Positions 1 through 8,966 of a DNA stretch of 42,574 bases are shown here, in pieces. The notes under the pieces are model-generated. The model did no database searches and was not told the DNA's origin. It saw nothing but the letters and a program-made list of their open reading frames with translations. The DNA comes from RGIG6353 sp045590615 (GTDB lineage: Bacteria; Bacillota; Clostridia; Oscillospirales; SIG627), in assembly GCA_045590615.1 (NCBI GenBank), contig JAZNRH010000078.1, positions 1 to 42,574 on the forward strand. Direction: 5' to 3'. Within the stretch, counting starts at the first letter, position 1, and each line of letters opens with the position of its first letter. A program made the translations under genes and the position numbers.

Positions 1-2
1 CG

Positions 3-704
3 ACTTCGGGTGGCACAAGAGGAATTGGCTTGGCGTGCCTTGAAAAATTCAGTGCTGAGGGCTGGAATTGCGCATTTATTTACAAGTCGAGTGACGATAA
101 GGCGAAGGATATTTCTTCACGCTTGTCAGCACTTGCTATTAAATGTGACGTATCTGTTTCGTCGGACGTTAAAAAAGCAATTTCGACGGTTATTGAACGC
201 TTTGGCAGAATTGATGCGCTTGTCAATAACGCAGGGGTGTCGTATACGGGGCTCTTGCAGTCGATGAGTGACGGGGAATGGCGAAGCGTTATCGATACTA
301 ACCTTACGTCGAATTTTTATTTATCACGTGAGGTTATACCTCTGATGTTCCAAAACGGTGGTGGTAGCATAGTAAACGTGTCGTCTATGTGGGGCGTTAC
401 GGGTGCTTCCTGCGAGGTGGCATATTCTGCTTCAAAGGCAGGAGTTATTGGTTTTACAAAGGCGCTCGCAAAGGAGCTCGCTCCCTCGAAAATAAGAGTG
501 AACGCAGTTGCTCCCGGAGCAGTTGATACGGATATGCTTAGCGAATATGATGAAGAGACCCTTGCTGCTATTGCCGACGAAACTCCACTCGGAGCACTTG
601 GCAAGCCAAGTAACATAGCCGATGCCGTATATTTTCTGACAAGCGACAGCGCTGAGTTTATAACAGGTGAAGTATTAAATGTAAACGGTGGATTTGTAAT
701 ATAA
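3..704 (+). CDS. FabG-family SDR, probable EF-P 5-aminopentanone reductase (YmfI-like), 5' end outside window
   Basis: Short-chain dehydrogenase/reductase using NAD(P)H. The frame is open from the first bases and begins with the nucleotide-binding motif SGGTRGIG, so the true start lies upstream and the in-frame TTG at 30 is not the start. Also visible are NNAG, the catalytic Ser in VSSMWG, the Tyr-Lys pair in AYSASKAG, the PG motif after the Lys helix, and a FabG-like C-terminus ending GGFVI. The SSMWG-TGASCEV pattern around the catalytic Ser matches, from memory, the Firmicutes YmfI subgroup that reduces the 5-aminopentanone group on elongation factor P; a general 3-oxoacyl-ACP reductase is the alternative. 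The stop is one base from the pcrA start, so the two are probably co-transcribed. SDR family is certain, subgroup is inferred. Confidence 0.9.
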   Translation, partial: TSGGTRGIGLACLEKFSAEGWNCAFIYKSSDDKAKDISSRLSALAIKCDVSVSSDVKKAISTVIERFGRIDALVNNAGVSYTGLLQSMSDGEWRSVIDTNLTSNFYLSREVIPLMFQNGGGSIVNVSSMWGVTGASCEVAYSASKAGVIGFTKALAKELAPSKIRVNAVAPGAVDTDMLSEYDEETLAAIADETPLGALGKPSNIADAVYFLTSDSAEFITGEVLNVNGGFVI

Positions 705-705
705 A

Positions 706-3060
706 ATGAGTGAATTGAACAGTAGATACCAAAAAATCAAAAGAAAGCTTTTTGAAGCATATTATTCAAAGCTTAACGACAAGCAAAAGGAAGCCGTATT
801 TTCAGTTAACGGCCCTTTGCTCGTTCTTGCAGGTGCAGGAAGTGGAAAAACCACCGTGCTTGTAAACAGAATTGCCCATATCATAGATTTCGGTAACGCA
901 TATTATTCCGAGCGTGAGATAGAGGGACTCAGCGAGGGCTTGCTTGCAACCCTTGAGCAGATTTTGAATAACGTTCAGAATATTCCTAAGGAAGAGCTTA
1001 GAAATCTGCTCCTTAATTTCAAGGAGGATGCCTGCTCACCTTGGGAGATTTTGTCGTTCACCTTTACCAACAAGGCTGCCAACGAGATGAAGGAGCGTCT
1101 TGCCGCTATTCTCGGTGATAGGGCAAACGATATATGGGCAGGAACCTTTCATTCAATTTGTGTCAGAATTTTAAGACAGCATATTGACAGAATAGGATAT
1201 AATCCGAATTTTAATATATACGATACCGACGACTCAAAAAAGCTGATTCAGAACATTGTAAAAGAGCTTGATTTGAACGATGAAATGTTTTCGGCAAAGG
1301 CTGTTCTTTCGACTATTTCGAGAATGAAGAACAGGCTGATTTATCCCGATTGCGAGGAAGCCTTCAGCGATGATTTCAGAGAAAAGACTATTTTTGCGAT
1401 TTACGAAAAGTATCAAAGCTCACTCAAGGAGTTCAATGCAGTTGACTTTGACGATATTATTGCTTTGACGATAAAGCTTTTTGAGACTTCTCCCGATGTG
1501 CTTGAAAAATACAGTAATCGTTTCAAGTACGTTCTGGTTGACGAGTATCAGGATACCAACGGTGCACAGCTTAAGCTTATGAGACTTTTCTGCAGTAGAT
1601 ACGAGAACGTTATGGTAGTAGGAGACGACGACCAGAGCATTTATAAGTTCCGTGGCGCAGTAGTAAGAAATATTCTTGATTTTGACGTTCAATTCAAGAA
1701 CGCCAAGGTGGTATATCTCGAGCAGAACTATCGTTCAACGGGTAATATAATTGAGGCAGCCAACGCTGTAATCGACAATAACGAAGGCAGAAAGGGCAAG
1801 GTGCTCTGGACGCAGAGTGGCGAGGGTGAAAAGCTTGATTATATTAAGCTTGATAATCAGGATGCCGAAGCAAGATATATAGTAGACAGGATTAACGAGT
1901 ACGTAAAATCGGGTAAGTATTCCTACCGTGATTTTGCAGTTTTATACAGAGTTAACGCACAGTCCAACAACCTTGAAATTGCAATGTCCAAGTCGGCAGT
2001 ACCTCACAGACTTCTCGGTGGAACGAGGTTCTACGACAGAAAGGAAATCAAGGATATCGTTTCCTATCTTTCCGTTATAGTTAATCCCAACGATACAATA
2101 AAGCTTGAGAGAATTATAAATCTTCCCAAAAGAGGAATAGGTGAAACGACTGTATCGGCGCTTAAGACGATTGCTGCAACCGACGGAATATCTGTTTATG
2201 AGGTGATTAAGAGGGCAGACGAGTATGTCGCTCTGAAAAAGAGCGCTTCAAAGCTGCTTGCCTTTGCCGATTTGATAGAGTCGCTTCGCAATGCCGTTGG
2301 AGTTTGCACAGTCGCTGAAATTATCAAGAGAGTAGCATCAGATTCCGGATATCTTGAAATGCTGAATAATTCCATTGAGGACGAGAGCGACAGAATCAAT
2401 AACATAAGTGAGCTTGTATCCAATGCGATAAAGTATATTGAGGACAATCCCGAGGGCGATTTGGGAGGATTTCTTGAAGAGGTTGCTCTTGTTGCCGACG
2501 TTGACGGCTACGATAAGGATTCCGATGCCGTCGTGCTTATGACTATACATAGTGCCAAGGGACTTGAATTTCCCGTCGTTTTCCTTCCCGGACTTGAAGA
2601 AAATATAATTCCGTCGTCGCTGTCAACTAATACCGATGACGAAATTGAAGAGGAAAGACGCCTGATGTACGTTGCGATAACAAGAGCCAGAGAAAAGCTT
2701 ATACTCACCAACGTGTCCGAGAGACTTATGTTTGGCAGAACCTCTATAAACAGGTCGTCACGCTTTCTTAAAGAAATTCCGTTGAAGCTGATAAACAATC
2801 TTTGCGAGAAGCGCAGGACTGATAATATAATGAGCTTTGCTCAGCGCTACAATGCTCCTGACAAGCCTCAGAAGAGCGCCGTTAACAAGCTTCCTCACGA
2901 TGCATTCAACGTGGGAGAGACGGTAGTGCATTCGGTTTTCGGTGAGGGAATAATAACTCTGAAGAAGCCGATGGGCGCAGATACGCTGTATGAAATAGCT
3001 TTTGAAAACGGTGGTACCAAGAAAATTATGGGTACGTACGCTAAAATGAAAAAGAAGTAA
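706..3060 (+). CDS. pcrA: ATP-dependent DNA helicase, UvrD/PcrA type
   Basis: Superfamily 1A 3'-5' helicase of 784 residues for repair and replication-conflict resolution. Motifs in order: Q-motif region near residue 25, Walker A AGAGSGKTT near 42-50, TFTNKAA (Ia), VDEYQDT (II), GDDDQSIYKFRGA (III), QNYRST (IV), TIHSAKGLEF (V) and YVAITRARE (VI). The last ~60 residues form the Tudor-like C-terminal domain of PcrA (VGETVVHSVFGEG). Between motifs I and Ia there is an extra segment of about 40 residues (roughly 64-108) relative to the short linker I remember in Bacillus PcrA. The start follows the SDR stop by one base. The next gene, rimM, starts 10 bases after the stop. Confidence 0.95.
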   Translation: MSELNSRYQKIKRKLFEAYYSKLNDKQKEAVFSVNGPLLVLAGAGSGKTTVLVNRIAHIIDFGNAYYSEREIEGLSEGLLATLEQILNNVQNIPKEELRNLLLNFKEDACSPWEILSFTFTNKAANEMKERLAAILGDRANDIWAGTFHSICVRILRQHIDRIGYNPNFNIYDTDDSKKLIQNIVKELDLNDEMFSAKAVLSTISRMKNRLIYPDCEEAFSDDFREKTIFAIYEKYQSSLKEFNAVDFDDIIALTIKLFETSPDVLEKYSNRFKYVLVDEYQDTNGAQLKLMRLFCSRYENVMVVGDDDQSIYKFRGAVVRNILDFDVQFKNAKVVYLEQNYRSTGNIIEAANAVIDNNEGRKGKVLWTQSGEGEKLDYIKLDNQDAEARYIVDRINEYVKSGKYSYRDFAVLYRVNAQSNNLEIAMSKSAVPHRLLGGTRFYDRKEIKDIVSYLSVIVNPNDTIKLERIINLPKRGIGETTVSALKTIAATDGISVYEVIKRADEYVALKKSASKLLAFADLIESLRNAVGVCTVAEIIKRVASDSGYLEMLNNSIEDESDRINNISELVSNAIKYIEDNPEGDLGGFLEEVALVADVDGYDKDSDAVVLMTIHSAKGLEFPVVFLPGLEENIIPSSLSTNTDDEIEEERRLMYVAITRAREKLILTNVSERLMFGRTSINRSSRFLKEIPLKLINNLCEKRRTDNIMSFAQRYNAPDKPQKSAVNKLPHDAFNVGETVVHSVFGEGIITLKKPMGADTLYEIAFENGGTKKIMGTYAKMKKK

Positions 3061-3070
3061 CGAGGAAACT

Positions 3071-3574
3071 ATGATTAAATATCTCGAAGCAGGAAAGCTT
3101 ATAAACACCCACGGTGTCAGAGGAGAATTCAAGTTCGATGCGTGGTGCGACGAGCAAAAAAGTTATATGAAGGTGCCCGAGTTTTATCTGTCAGACAACG
3201 GAGAGGGGAAGCTTGAGGTAGATACTATAAGAAAATTCGGCAAATTTATGCTGGTGAAATTCAAGGGTATAGATACCCTTGACGACGCCTTGAGATATAA
3301 GGGTAGAACCATATACGTAGACCGTGAAAACGTTCCGAAAAAAGAGGGCGCAGTATTTATTGCCGATATAATCGGACTCCCTGCTATAGACGTCAAGAGC
3401 GACGAGCCATTCGGCAGGGTTGTTGATTTTACCGACAGGGGAAGTGGTGACCTTTATGAAATTGAGCTTTTCAATCAAAAGACGGTTTATATTCCTGCAA
3501 TAAACGTTTTTGTAAAGAAGATTGACCTTGAAAAAGGTGTATATTTTGAACTTATAGAGGGGCTTGTTGATTGA
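3071..3574 (+). CDS. rimM: 16S rRNA maturation factor RimM
   Basis: RimM binds S19 and assists maturation of the 30S head. The 167-residue protein has the usual two-part form: the N-terminal RimM barrel with the signature THGVRGEFK near residue 13 and a PRC-barrel-like C-terminal half starting around residue 95 (IIGLPAID, GRVVDF). The start follows a GAGGAAAC ribosome binding site. The stop TGA shares its last A with the trmD ATG, showing translational coupling. rpsP and rplS, the usual neighbours of rimM-trmD, are not here; the pair instead sits between pcrA and murJ. Confidence 0.95.
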   Translation: MIKYLEAGKLINTHGVRGEFKFDAWCDEQKSYMKVPEFYLSDNGEGKLEVDTIRKFGKFMLVKFKGIDTLDDALRYKGRTIYVDRENVPKKEGAVFIADIIGLPAIDVKSDEPFGRVVDFTDRGSGDLYEIELFNQKTVYIPAINVFVKKIDLEKGVYFELIEGLVD

Positions 3575-4338
3575 TGCGATTTGACGTAATGACGCTTTTT
3601 CCCGATATGCTTAATACCGTTTTTGATGAAAGCATTATCGGCAGAGCGAGGAAAAATAATATTATCACAATAGAGTGTCATAATATTCGCGATTATTCAG
3701 AGGATAAGCATCGCAGGGTAGACGATACTCCCTATGGTGGTGGAATGGGTATGCTTATGGCTGCCCCTCCAATTTCAAGATGCTATGATGCAATCGTTTC
3801 AAGCCTTGGCAAAAAGCCCCACACGGTTTACGTTTCACCTAAGGGCAGAGCCTTTACGCACAAGGTTGCCGAGGAGCTTCTTGCAAGGGAAAACGTCACA
3901 ATACTTTGTGGTCATTATGAGGGCGTTGACCAGAGAATTCTCGATGAAATCGTCGATGAGGAAATTTCGCTTGGCGATTTCGTGCTGACGGGTGGCGAGC
4001 TTGCTGCAGCTGTTATTGTAGACGCTGTTTCAAGACTTGTTGACGGTGTATTGGCAAGCTCTGAATGCTATGAAAAAGAGAGCATTGCTAACGGACTTCT
4101 CGAGTTTCCACAGTATACCCGTCCTTATGAATTTCACGGTGTTAAGGTTCCCGACGTTCTTATTTCGGGCAATCATGCAAATATAGAGACCTGGCGCTTT
4201 GAACAGTCGCTTTGTCTGACAAAGGAAAGAAGACCCGACTTGTATGAGAAAATAAATCTCGAAGAAAAGAAAAAAGAGCTCAAGGAATATATAAAGCGCG
4301 CTTGCACGGGGGGAGAGGGAAATGAAAAGAAAAACTAA
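3574..4338 (+). CDS. trmD: tRNA (guanine-N1-)-methyltransferase
   Basis: SPOUT-class enzyme that makes m1G37 in tRNAs from S-adenosylmethionine, preventing frameshifting. Family signatures: DDTPYGGGMGM near residue 50, CGHYEGVDQRI and SLGDFVLTGGELA (the knot and SAM-binding region), then EFPQYTRP and SGNHANIETWR. About 254 residues, normal for the family. I chose ATG 3574, which overlaps the rimM stop by one base, over the in-frame TTG at 3571. The 3' end overlaps murJ by 17 bases, so murJ translation is likely coupled. Confidence 0.96.
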   Translation: MRFDVMTLFPDMLNTVFDESIIGRARKNNIITIECHNIRDYSEDKHRRVDDTPYGGGMGMLMAAPPISRCYDAIVSSLGKKPHTVYVSPKGRAFTHKVAEELLARENVTILCGHYEGVDQRILDEIVDEEISLGDFVLTGGELAAAVIVDAVSRLVDGVLASSECYEKESIANGLLEFPQYTRPYEFHGVKVPDVLISGNHANIETWRFEQSLCLTKERRPDLYEKINLEEKKKELKEYIKRACTGGEGNEKKN

Positions 4339-5872
4339 TTCTGCCACCCTGACCGTAGCTTTTATGATAGTGGCGATGGTTATTTCCAAGGTTCTTGGAA
4401 TGTTCAGAGGAGTGCTCCTTGCCTCTGCCTACGGAACAAGCGAAAGTGCAACTGCCTTTTCCGCGGCGTCAAGAATACCTCTTTCCTTTTTTGATATGGT
4501 ATTTGCTTCGGCAATTCTCGGTTGCTTTATACCCGTATATAATTCGTTTACGGGGGATAATAAAAAGAAGGAACAGAATTCCTTTACTGCAATATACTTA
4601 AATTTTCTGCTCTTGGTTACGGGAGTTTTAGCTCTATTTGGCATAGTGCTTGCAGATCAGCTCATAAGCCTTGTAGCCCCCGGTCTTGAGGCAGAGACTC
4701 ACACTCTTGCAGTTCTGCTTCTTAGAATTATGTTTCCGTTGATTATATTTGCTGCAGCGTCTTATACTCTTGTTGGCGTTCTGCAATCAAATGACGAATA
4801 CATTGCACCTGCATTTATCAGTGCAATATCAAATCTGCTCGTAATAGTTTACTTTTTATTTTTCAATTCCTACTTTGGTATAAAGGGACTTGCAGTAGCC
4901 TATACGCTGGGTTGGCTCGTTCAGCTTATTACCTTAATTGCTCCTACGTTAAAAAAAGGCTACAGGCATAGACTGCTCTTTGATTTTAAGTCAGAAGGCT
5001 TCGTTACAGCAATGAAGCTGACACCACCCATTATGATGGGCTCGTGGCTTTCTCCCGTATGTATGTTGGTCAGTATGCGATTTGCAACCTATACTGCTAC
5101 TCAGGGAGCAATACCTGCCTTTGAATACGCAATTAATCTGTTCACCGTTATTACGGGTATTACCACCTATGGTGTTTGCAACTACATTTTTCCCAAGCTT
5201 TCAGCTCAGGCAAATACCGAGACCGACGATTTTGCAAAAACGGGCAGAATAGGACTGCTTAGCGCACTTTTGATGACAGTGCCGATTGCTTCGGTCGTTT
5301 TGGCGCTTGCGCCGGAGGGGATTGCTATCGTTTATCTCAGAGGCTCTTTCAACACCGACTCTGCCGAGATGGTTACCTCAATTCTCAAAGCGTTGGTGCC
5401 CGGAATGCTGGGCTTTACCTTAATTGAATTTTTAAGCAGAACCTTTTACGCTATCAAAAAGCCCAAGTACGTTGTAATTTCGGCAATTATAGGAATTGTT
5501 ACCGACCTTGTTATGCTACTTGTTTTAGTCAAGGGCTTATCTCTCGGCATTACGGCACTTGGAATTTCGTATTCGCTTGGCGTTTTGTCGGCAGGTCTTT
5601 CTATGCTGTTCTTTTCGGCAATTCACATCAAGGGCTTTTACGATACAAAATATGTAATCAATCTCTTGAAAATTCTACTGTCGGGCGTGGCTTCATCCTC
5701 GTGTATGCTTTTAATTAAAAAGCTGATTTATTCTGACGCTTATTCAAAAGGATTTTTATTCAACGTATTTTATGCAATAGCCATTGCGTTAGTTGGAGTT
5801 ATAATATATGTAGGAGTATTATTGTTACTTCGAGAAACAACCATTGCTTCAATCACGAAAAGGAAGGAGTGA
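4322..5872 (+). CDS. murJ: lipid II flippase MurJ (MviN family)
   Basis: Integral membrane protein of the MOP superfamily (516 residues, many hydrophobic segments consistent with the 14 helices of MurJ) that flips lipid-linked peptidoglycan precursor to the outer face. N-terminal family features include FRGVLLASAYGTS near residue 28 and an Arg-rich start; FVPVYN is represented by CFIPVYNSF. The start ATG lies inside the trmD end and is preceded by a purine-rich GGGGGAGAGGGA site. A related Wzx-like flippase is the alternative, and the downstream O-antigen-ligase-like gene makes that worth keeping in mind. Confidence 0.85.
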   Translation: MKRKTNSATLTVAFMIVAMVISKVLGMFRGVLLASAYGTSESATAFSAASRIPLSFFDMVFASAILGCFIPVYNSFTGDNKKKEQNSFTAIYLNFLLLVTGVLALFGIVLADQLISLVAPGLEAETHTLAVLLLRIMFPLIIFAAASYTLVGVLQSNDEYIAPAFISAISNLLVIVYFLFFNSYFGIKGLAVAYTLGWLVQLITLIAPTLKKGYRHRLLFDFKSEGFVTAMKLTPPIMMGSWLSPVCMLVSMRFATYTATQGAIPAFEYAINLFTVITGITTYGVCNYIFPKLSAQANTETDDFAKTGRIGLLSALLMTVPIASVVLALAPEGIAIVYLRGSFNTDSAEMVTSILKALVPGMLGFTLIEFLSRTFYAIKKPKYVVISAIIGIVTDLVMLLVLVKGLSLGITALGISYSLGVLSAGLSMLFFSAIHIKGFYDTKYVINLLKILLSGVASSSCMLLIKKLIYSDAYSKGFLFNVFYAIAIALVGVIIYVGVLLLLRETTIASITKRKE

Positions 5873-5876
5873 TTTT

Positions 5877-7766
5877 TTGAGCACGAAAAAGGAAGGAAGG
5901 CTCTCAAGGAGCTTTCAATCGAGCGCCTTTGTAAATATACTAAAGCGCATTTCCAACTTCTTTTACACGAGAATATGCATGTGCAAGTTCGCTCAGGCAT
6001 TGACCTCTTACGACAACCTTGACAAAAGGCTAAGAAACGGTTTATTTGCTGATGCTCTTGCAAAAATCAAGCCTAAGAAAAGCAGTATGATTTATACTAA
6101 AAAGAAGCTTGCAGACAAAGTAGAGAACAGCTTTTTTTACAGACTTTACGACAAAATTGTATCTGTGCTTTTAGGAGTTAAGCTCAGAGCCTACGGTGTA
6201 ATACTTTTTATAATAGGGCTTTTTTCGGTTGGAACAGAAATAATACAAAAGCTTTTGATTTCCAATGATATGGGTGAGTCTGCTGTTTTATGGCAGGGAA
6301 TTGTATTCGTGCTTTTATCAATTCCGTTGCTTATTTCAAAAGAGGAGCTTTGTACCACTCTTGTAAACGGTCGTATAACGAGAGTAATTCTTAAGTATAT
6401 CGGCTATAAAAAAGAGAGCGTGATGCATGCGCCAATTGATGATAATTTGGCAATCCCGATTATAATCGGAGTTGTGCTTGGCGCTCTGTCGGTTGTAATT
6501 CAGCCAATATATTTAATTCTACTTGTTTTTGGGCTGACGTATCTTGTAATAGTGTTTGATAAGCCTGAGTTTTCTACGATTATTATGGTTGCCACACTTC
6601 CTTTTCTTCCCACTATGGTTATATGCGCAGAAATCATTATTACCTTTTTCGCCTTTATTTTCAAGGTGCTCAGAGGAAAGCGCTCGTTCAGGCTCGAGCT
6701 GCTTGACCTTTTCGTTTTAATCTTTTCAGTTTTTATGTTCTTTGGAGGCATATTCTCGGTTTCACCGTCTACGAGTATTCCACCGGCATGTGTTTTCGTA
6801 TGTTTTTTGTCGGTTTATTTTTTGATTGTAAATCTGATAAAGACAAAAGAACTATTGAGTAAGCTTTTTCTTTCATCAATCTTTTCGTTTTTAATTTGCT
6901 CGCTGTATGGAATCTATCAGAATTTTTTTGCTACACCCGATACCACCTGGACCGATGAGGATATGTTTTCCGAAATTGAAACGAGAGTCGTATCTACATT
7001 TGAAAACCCCAACGTTTTTGGTGAATATCTTATTATGCTCATTCCCGTTGCTATTGCATTCGTTATGATTGCCAAGAGCTTCTCGGGAAAAAGCCTCAGT
7101 TTCTTTTCACTGTTTGCTGCAATTCTGGCTTTGGTTTATACCTGGTCAAGAGGCGCATGGCTTGGCTGTATAGCATCTCTGATAATTTATTTCGTTATTA
7201 TAAACCGACACACACTCGGTGCGTATATACTCGGTATTATTGCAGTACCTCTTGCAATACCTATTCTTCCCGAGTCGATTATACAAAGGTTTTCAAGTAT
7301 AGGAAATATGACCGACTCATCAACCTCGTACAGAGTTTATATCTGGGAAGCAAGCTTTAATATGTTAAGAGATTATCTCGTATCAGGTATAGGAATTGGC
7401 TCAGGTGCTTTCCAGTGCGTATATTCGGAGTATGCTCTTTCAGGTATTGAGACTGCGCCACATTCTCACAATCTCTATTTGCAGATTTTATTGGAGCTTG
7501 GAGTACTCGGATTTGCAGTTTTCATTTTCACGATGTTCTTGTTCTTCTCAAAGGTCTTTACCTTTATGAAGGACTCGGGCAGCAGAGAGCTAAAGCTCAT
7601 AATAGGTGCAGTTGCCTGTGGACTTCTTGCAATTCTTGCCCAAGGCTTAACCGATTACGTTTGGTATAACTACAGAGTTTACGCGTTCTTCTGGATGCTC
7701 CTTGCCTCTGCAAGTGCAGGAGTGAACATCTATAAAGAAGAACAGATAACAGAAGATATTTCGTGA
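5877..7766 (+). CDS. O-antigen ligase/polymerase-like membrane protein (Wzy_C type)
   Basis: Polytopic membrane protein of about 629 residues. The TTG at 5877 is chosen because GGAAGGAG at 5862-5869 lies seven bases upstream; an in-frame start at 5844 would lie inside murJ without such a site. The first ~95 residues are soluble and basic, followed by roughly ten or more hydrophobic helices. The family signature is the extracellular-loop and helix region YTWSRGAWLG together with PHSHNLYLQILLELGVLG near the C-terminus, as in the Wzy/RfaL/PglL group, which transfers or polymerises undecaprenyl-linked glycans. A monoderm would use such a protein for capsule, wall-polymer or glycoprotein assembly. 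Substrate unknown. It follows murJ directly and is followed by two anchored proteins. Confidence 0.8.
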   Translation: MSTKKEGRLSRSFQSSAFVNILKRISNFFYTRICMCKFAQALTSYDNLDKRLRNGLFADALAKIKPKKSSMIYTKKKLADKVENSFFYRLYDKIVSVLLGVKLRAYGVILFIIGLFSVGTEIIQKLLISNDMGESAVLWQGIVFVLLSIPLLISKEELCTTLVNGRITRVILKYIGYKKESVMHAPIDDNLAIPIIIGVVLGALSVVIQPIYLILLVFGLTYLVIVFDKPEFSTIIMVATLPFLPTMVICAEIIITFFAFIFKVLRGKRSFRLELLDLFVLIFSVFMFFGGIFSVSPSTSIPPACVFVCFLSVYFLIVNLIKTKELLSKLFLSSIFSFLICSLYGIYQNFFATPDTTWTDEDMFSEIETRVVSTFENPNVFGEYLIMLIPVAIAFVMIAKSFSGKSLSFFSLFAAILALVYTWSRGAWLGCIASLIIYFVIINRHTLGAYILGIIAVPLAIPILPESIIQRFSSIGNMTDSSTSYRVYIWEASFNMLRDYLVSGIGIGSGAFQCVYSEYALSGIETAPHSHNLYLQILLELGVLGFAVFIFTMFLFFSKVFTFMKDSGSRELKLIIGAVACGLLAILAQGLTDYVWYNYRVYAFFWMLLASASAGVNIYKEEQITEDIS

Positions 7767-7774
7767 GGTGTAAA

Positions 7775-8317
7775 ATGAATAATAAACAGAAAAAATACAG
7801 GTTCAATATAATTGACGTTTTGATTATTCTTACGGTTCTGGCAATCGGAGTCGTAATGTATTACTATATGTCAGCTCGTAATTCCGTAGCCTCAAGCCTT
7901 GAGACCGAAATAGAGTATACGGTTGAATTAAAGACCGTTCATAAGGATTACGTGGATAACATCAAAGAAGGCGACCACGTTTTTGAAACGGTCAGAGAAC
8001 AGCAAATCGGTGAGGTTGTTTCTGTAGAGATATCGCCTGCCTATAATATTGCTACCGATACGCTAACAGGCGAAATGTACGTTTCCTACTATCCCGAGAT
8101 AAACGTGCCCGAGGACACTACACAGGAGTACGAGCCCGAGTACGAGTACTATAACGTTAAGGTCGGGATTAAGGGCAAGTTCAAAAAAAGCGACAAGGGC
8201 TATAGCATAAATGCTTTTGACCTCGTTATAGGTCAGCTTGTGTATATGAGAGTGCCTGAATATGTTGGTCAGGGCTATTGTATAGCAATAAACGAGCTCG
8301 AAGGAGAGGTGGCATAA
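7775..8317 (+). CDS. membrane-anchored DUF4330-like protein, first paralogue
   Basis: About 180 residues. A short basic N-terminus with FNIIDVLIILTVLAIG (residues ~11-26) forms a single membrane helix, followed by an extracellular beta-rich domain. I start it at ATG 7775, four bases after GAGGTG; an in-frame GTG at 7763 overlaps the upstream stop and would leave no binding site. The FN-x-D-hydrophobic-helix layout, followed by a TVEY-like strand and a G-x-V turn, resembles DUF4330 proteins (from memory). A Glu/Tyr-rich patch lies near residues 112-126. It shares its layout with the next gene, so they are likely tandem paralogues. Function unknown; position after the O-antigen-ligase-like gene suggests a role in the same envelope process. 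Confidence 0.75.
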   Translation: MNNKQKKYRFNIIDVLIILTVLAIGVVMYYYMSARNSVASSLETEIEYTVELKTVHKDYVDNIKEGDHVFETVREQQIGEVVSVEISPAYNIATDTLTGEMYVSYYPEINVPEDTTQEYEPEYEYYNVKVGIKGKFKKSDKGYSINAFDLVIGQLVYMRVPEYVGQGYCIAINELEGEVA

Positions 8318-8796
8318 TGAAGATGAAGAAGCTTAAATTTAACGGAATGGATTTTGTAATTTTACTTGTAATTATTGCTGCCATTCTCACTATTGCATTA
8401 AGAAGTGGACTCAAGGACAGTGTAGTTGCAGCCCGTTCAAACGAAACTATTGTATATACACTTCGTATAAACAATCTCCAGAAGGCGTCTTTTGATATTC
8501 TTGAGCTCAATGACAAGCTCTATGCCGAAAACGACGATAAATATCTTGGCACAATTGTTGAGAAAAGCTCGAGGCCTGCTGAAAGCTACATTTCGCTGAG
8601 CGACGGAGAAATTGTAAAAACATACATTCCTGACAGACTTGATATCTTTTTGACCGTCGAATGTAACGGAAGGGTTACAAGCGAGGGCTGTATGCTCGGA
8701 GGAAACTATTTTGTTGCATCAGGCAAGTATATAACTGCCTATACAGACTCATTGGCGTTTAGCTTTGAGGTAACCGATGCGTATAAAAAGCCGTAA
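8317..8796 (+). CDS. membrane-anchored DUF4330-like protein, second paralogue
   Basis: About 159 residues. ATG 8317 overlaps the previous stop (TAATG) and follows AAGGAGAGGTG, so it is preferred over an in-frame ATG at 8278. The N-terminus KFNGMDFVILLVIIAAILTIALRS repeats the pattern of the upstream paralogue in two pieces: FN-x-x-D, then one membrane helix (residues ~12-30). The outer domain has the same order of elements: a VYTLRI strand, a D-x-L turn, a G-x-IV turn and an FVASGKY strand. It ends the plus-strand run that began at the window edge; the following 170 bases hold the HPr promoter and no gene. Function unknown. Confidence 0.75.
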   Translation: MKMKKLKFNGMDFVILLVIIAAILTIALRSGLKDSVVAARSNETIVYTLRINNLQKASFDILELNDKLYAENDDKYLGTIVEKSSRPAESYISLSDGEIVKTYIPDRLDIFLTVECNGRVTSEGCMLGGNYFVASGKYITAYTDSLAFSFEVTDAYKKP

Positions 8797-8895
8797 AATG
8801 CCGAAATTCATTGGTTAATATTAATAAAAAGCAAATAATATGAAACAAAAAAATGTTTAATTTTCATAATAGTTTTGTTTTGCAAAAATATTCTA

Positions 8896-8924
8896 TTGAT
8901 TTTCTTGTAAATATTTGCTATAAT
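8896..8924 (+). promoter_or_regulatory. sigma-A promoter for the HPr gene, with a near-palindrome in the spacer
   Basis: TTGATT (8896-8901), a 17-base spacer and TATAAT (8919-8924) with an extended -10 (TGC just upstream). The spacer ends with GTAAATATTTGC (8907-8918), which matches 11 of 12 bases of the perfect palindrome GCAAATATTTGC at 21149-21160. The HPr ATG is 42 bases downstream of the -10. The rest of 8797-8895 is AT-rich with nothing I can name. Confidence 0.8.
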
Positions 8925-8966
8925 TTATAAAACGAAATTATTTAATAAGAATTTAGGAGCAATAAA

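Noticed and set aside
30..32. TTG as start of the SDR gene
   Set aside because: The frame is open to the window edge and the upstream codons carry the SGGTRGIG cofactor motif, so the true start lies outside.
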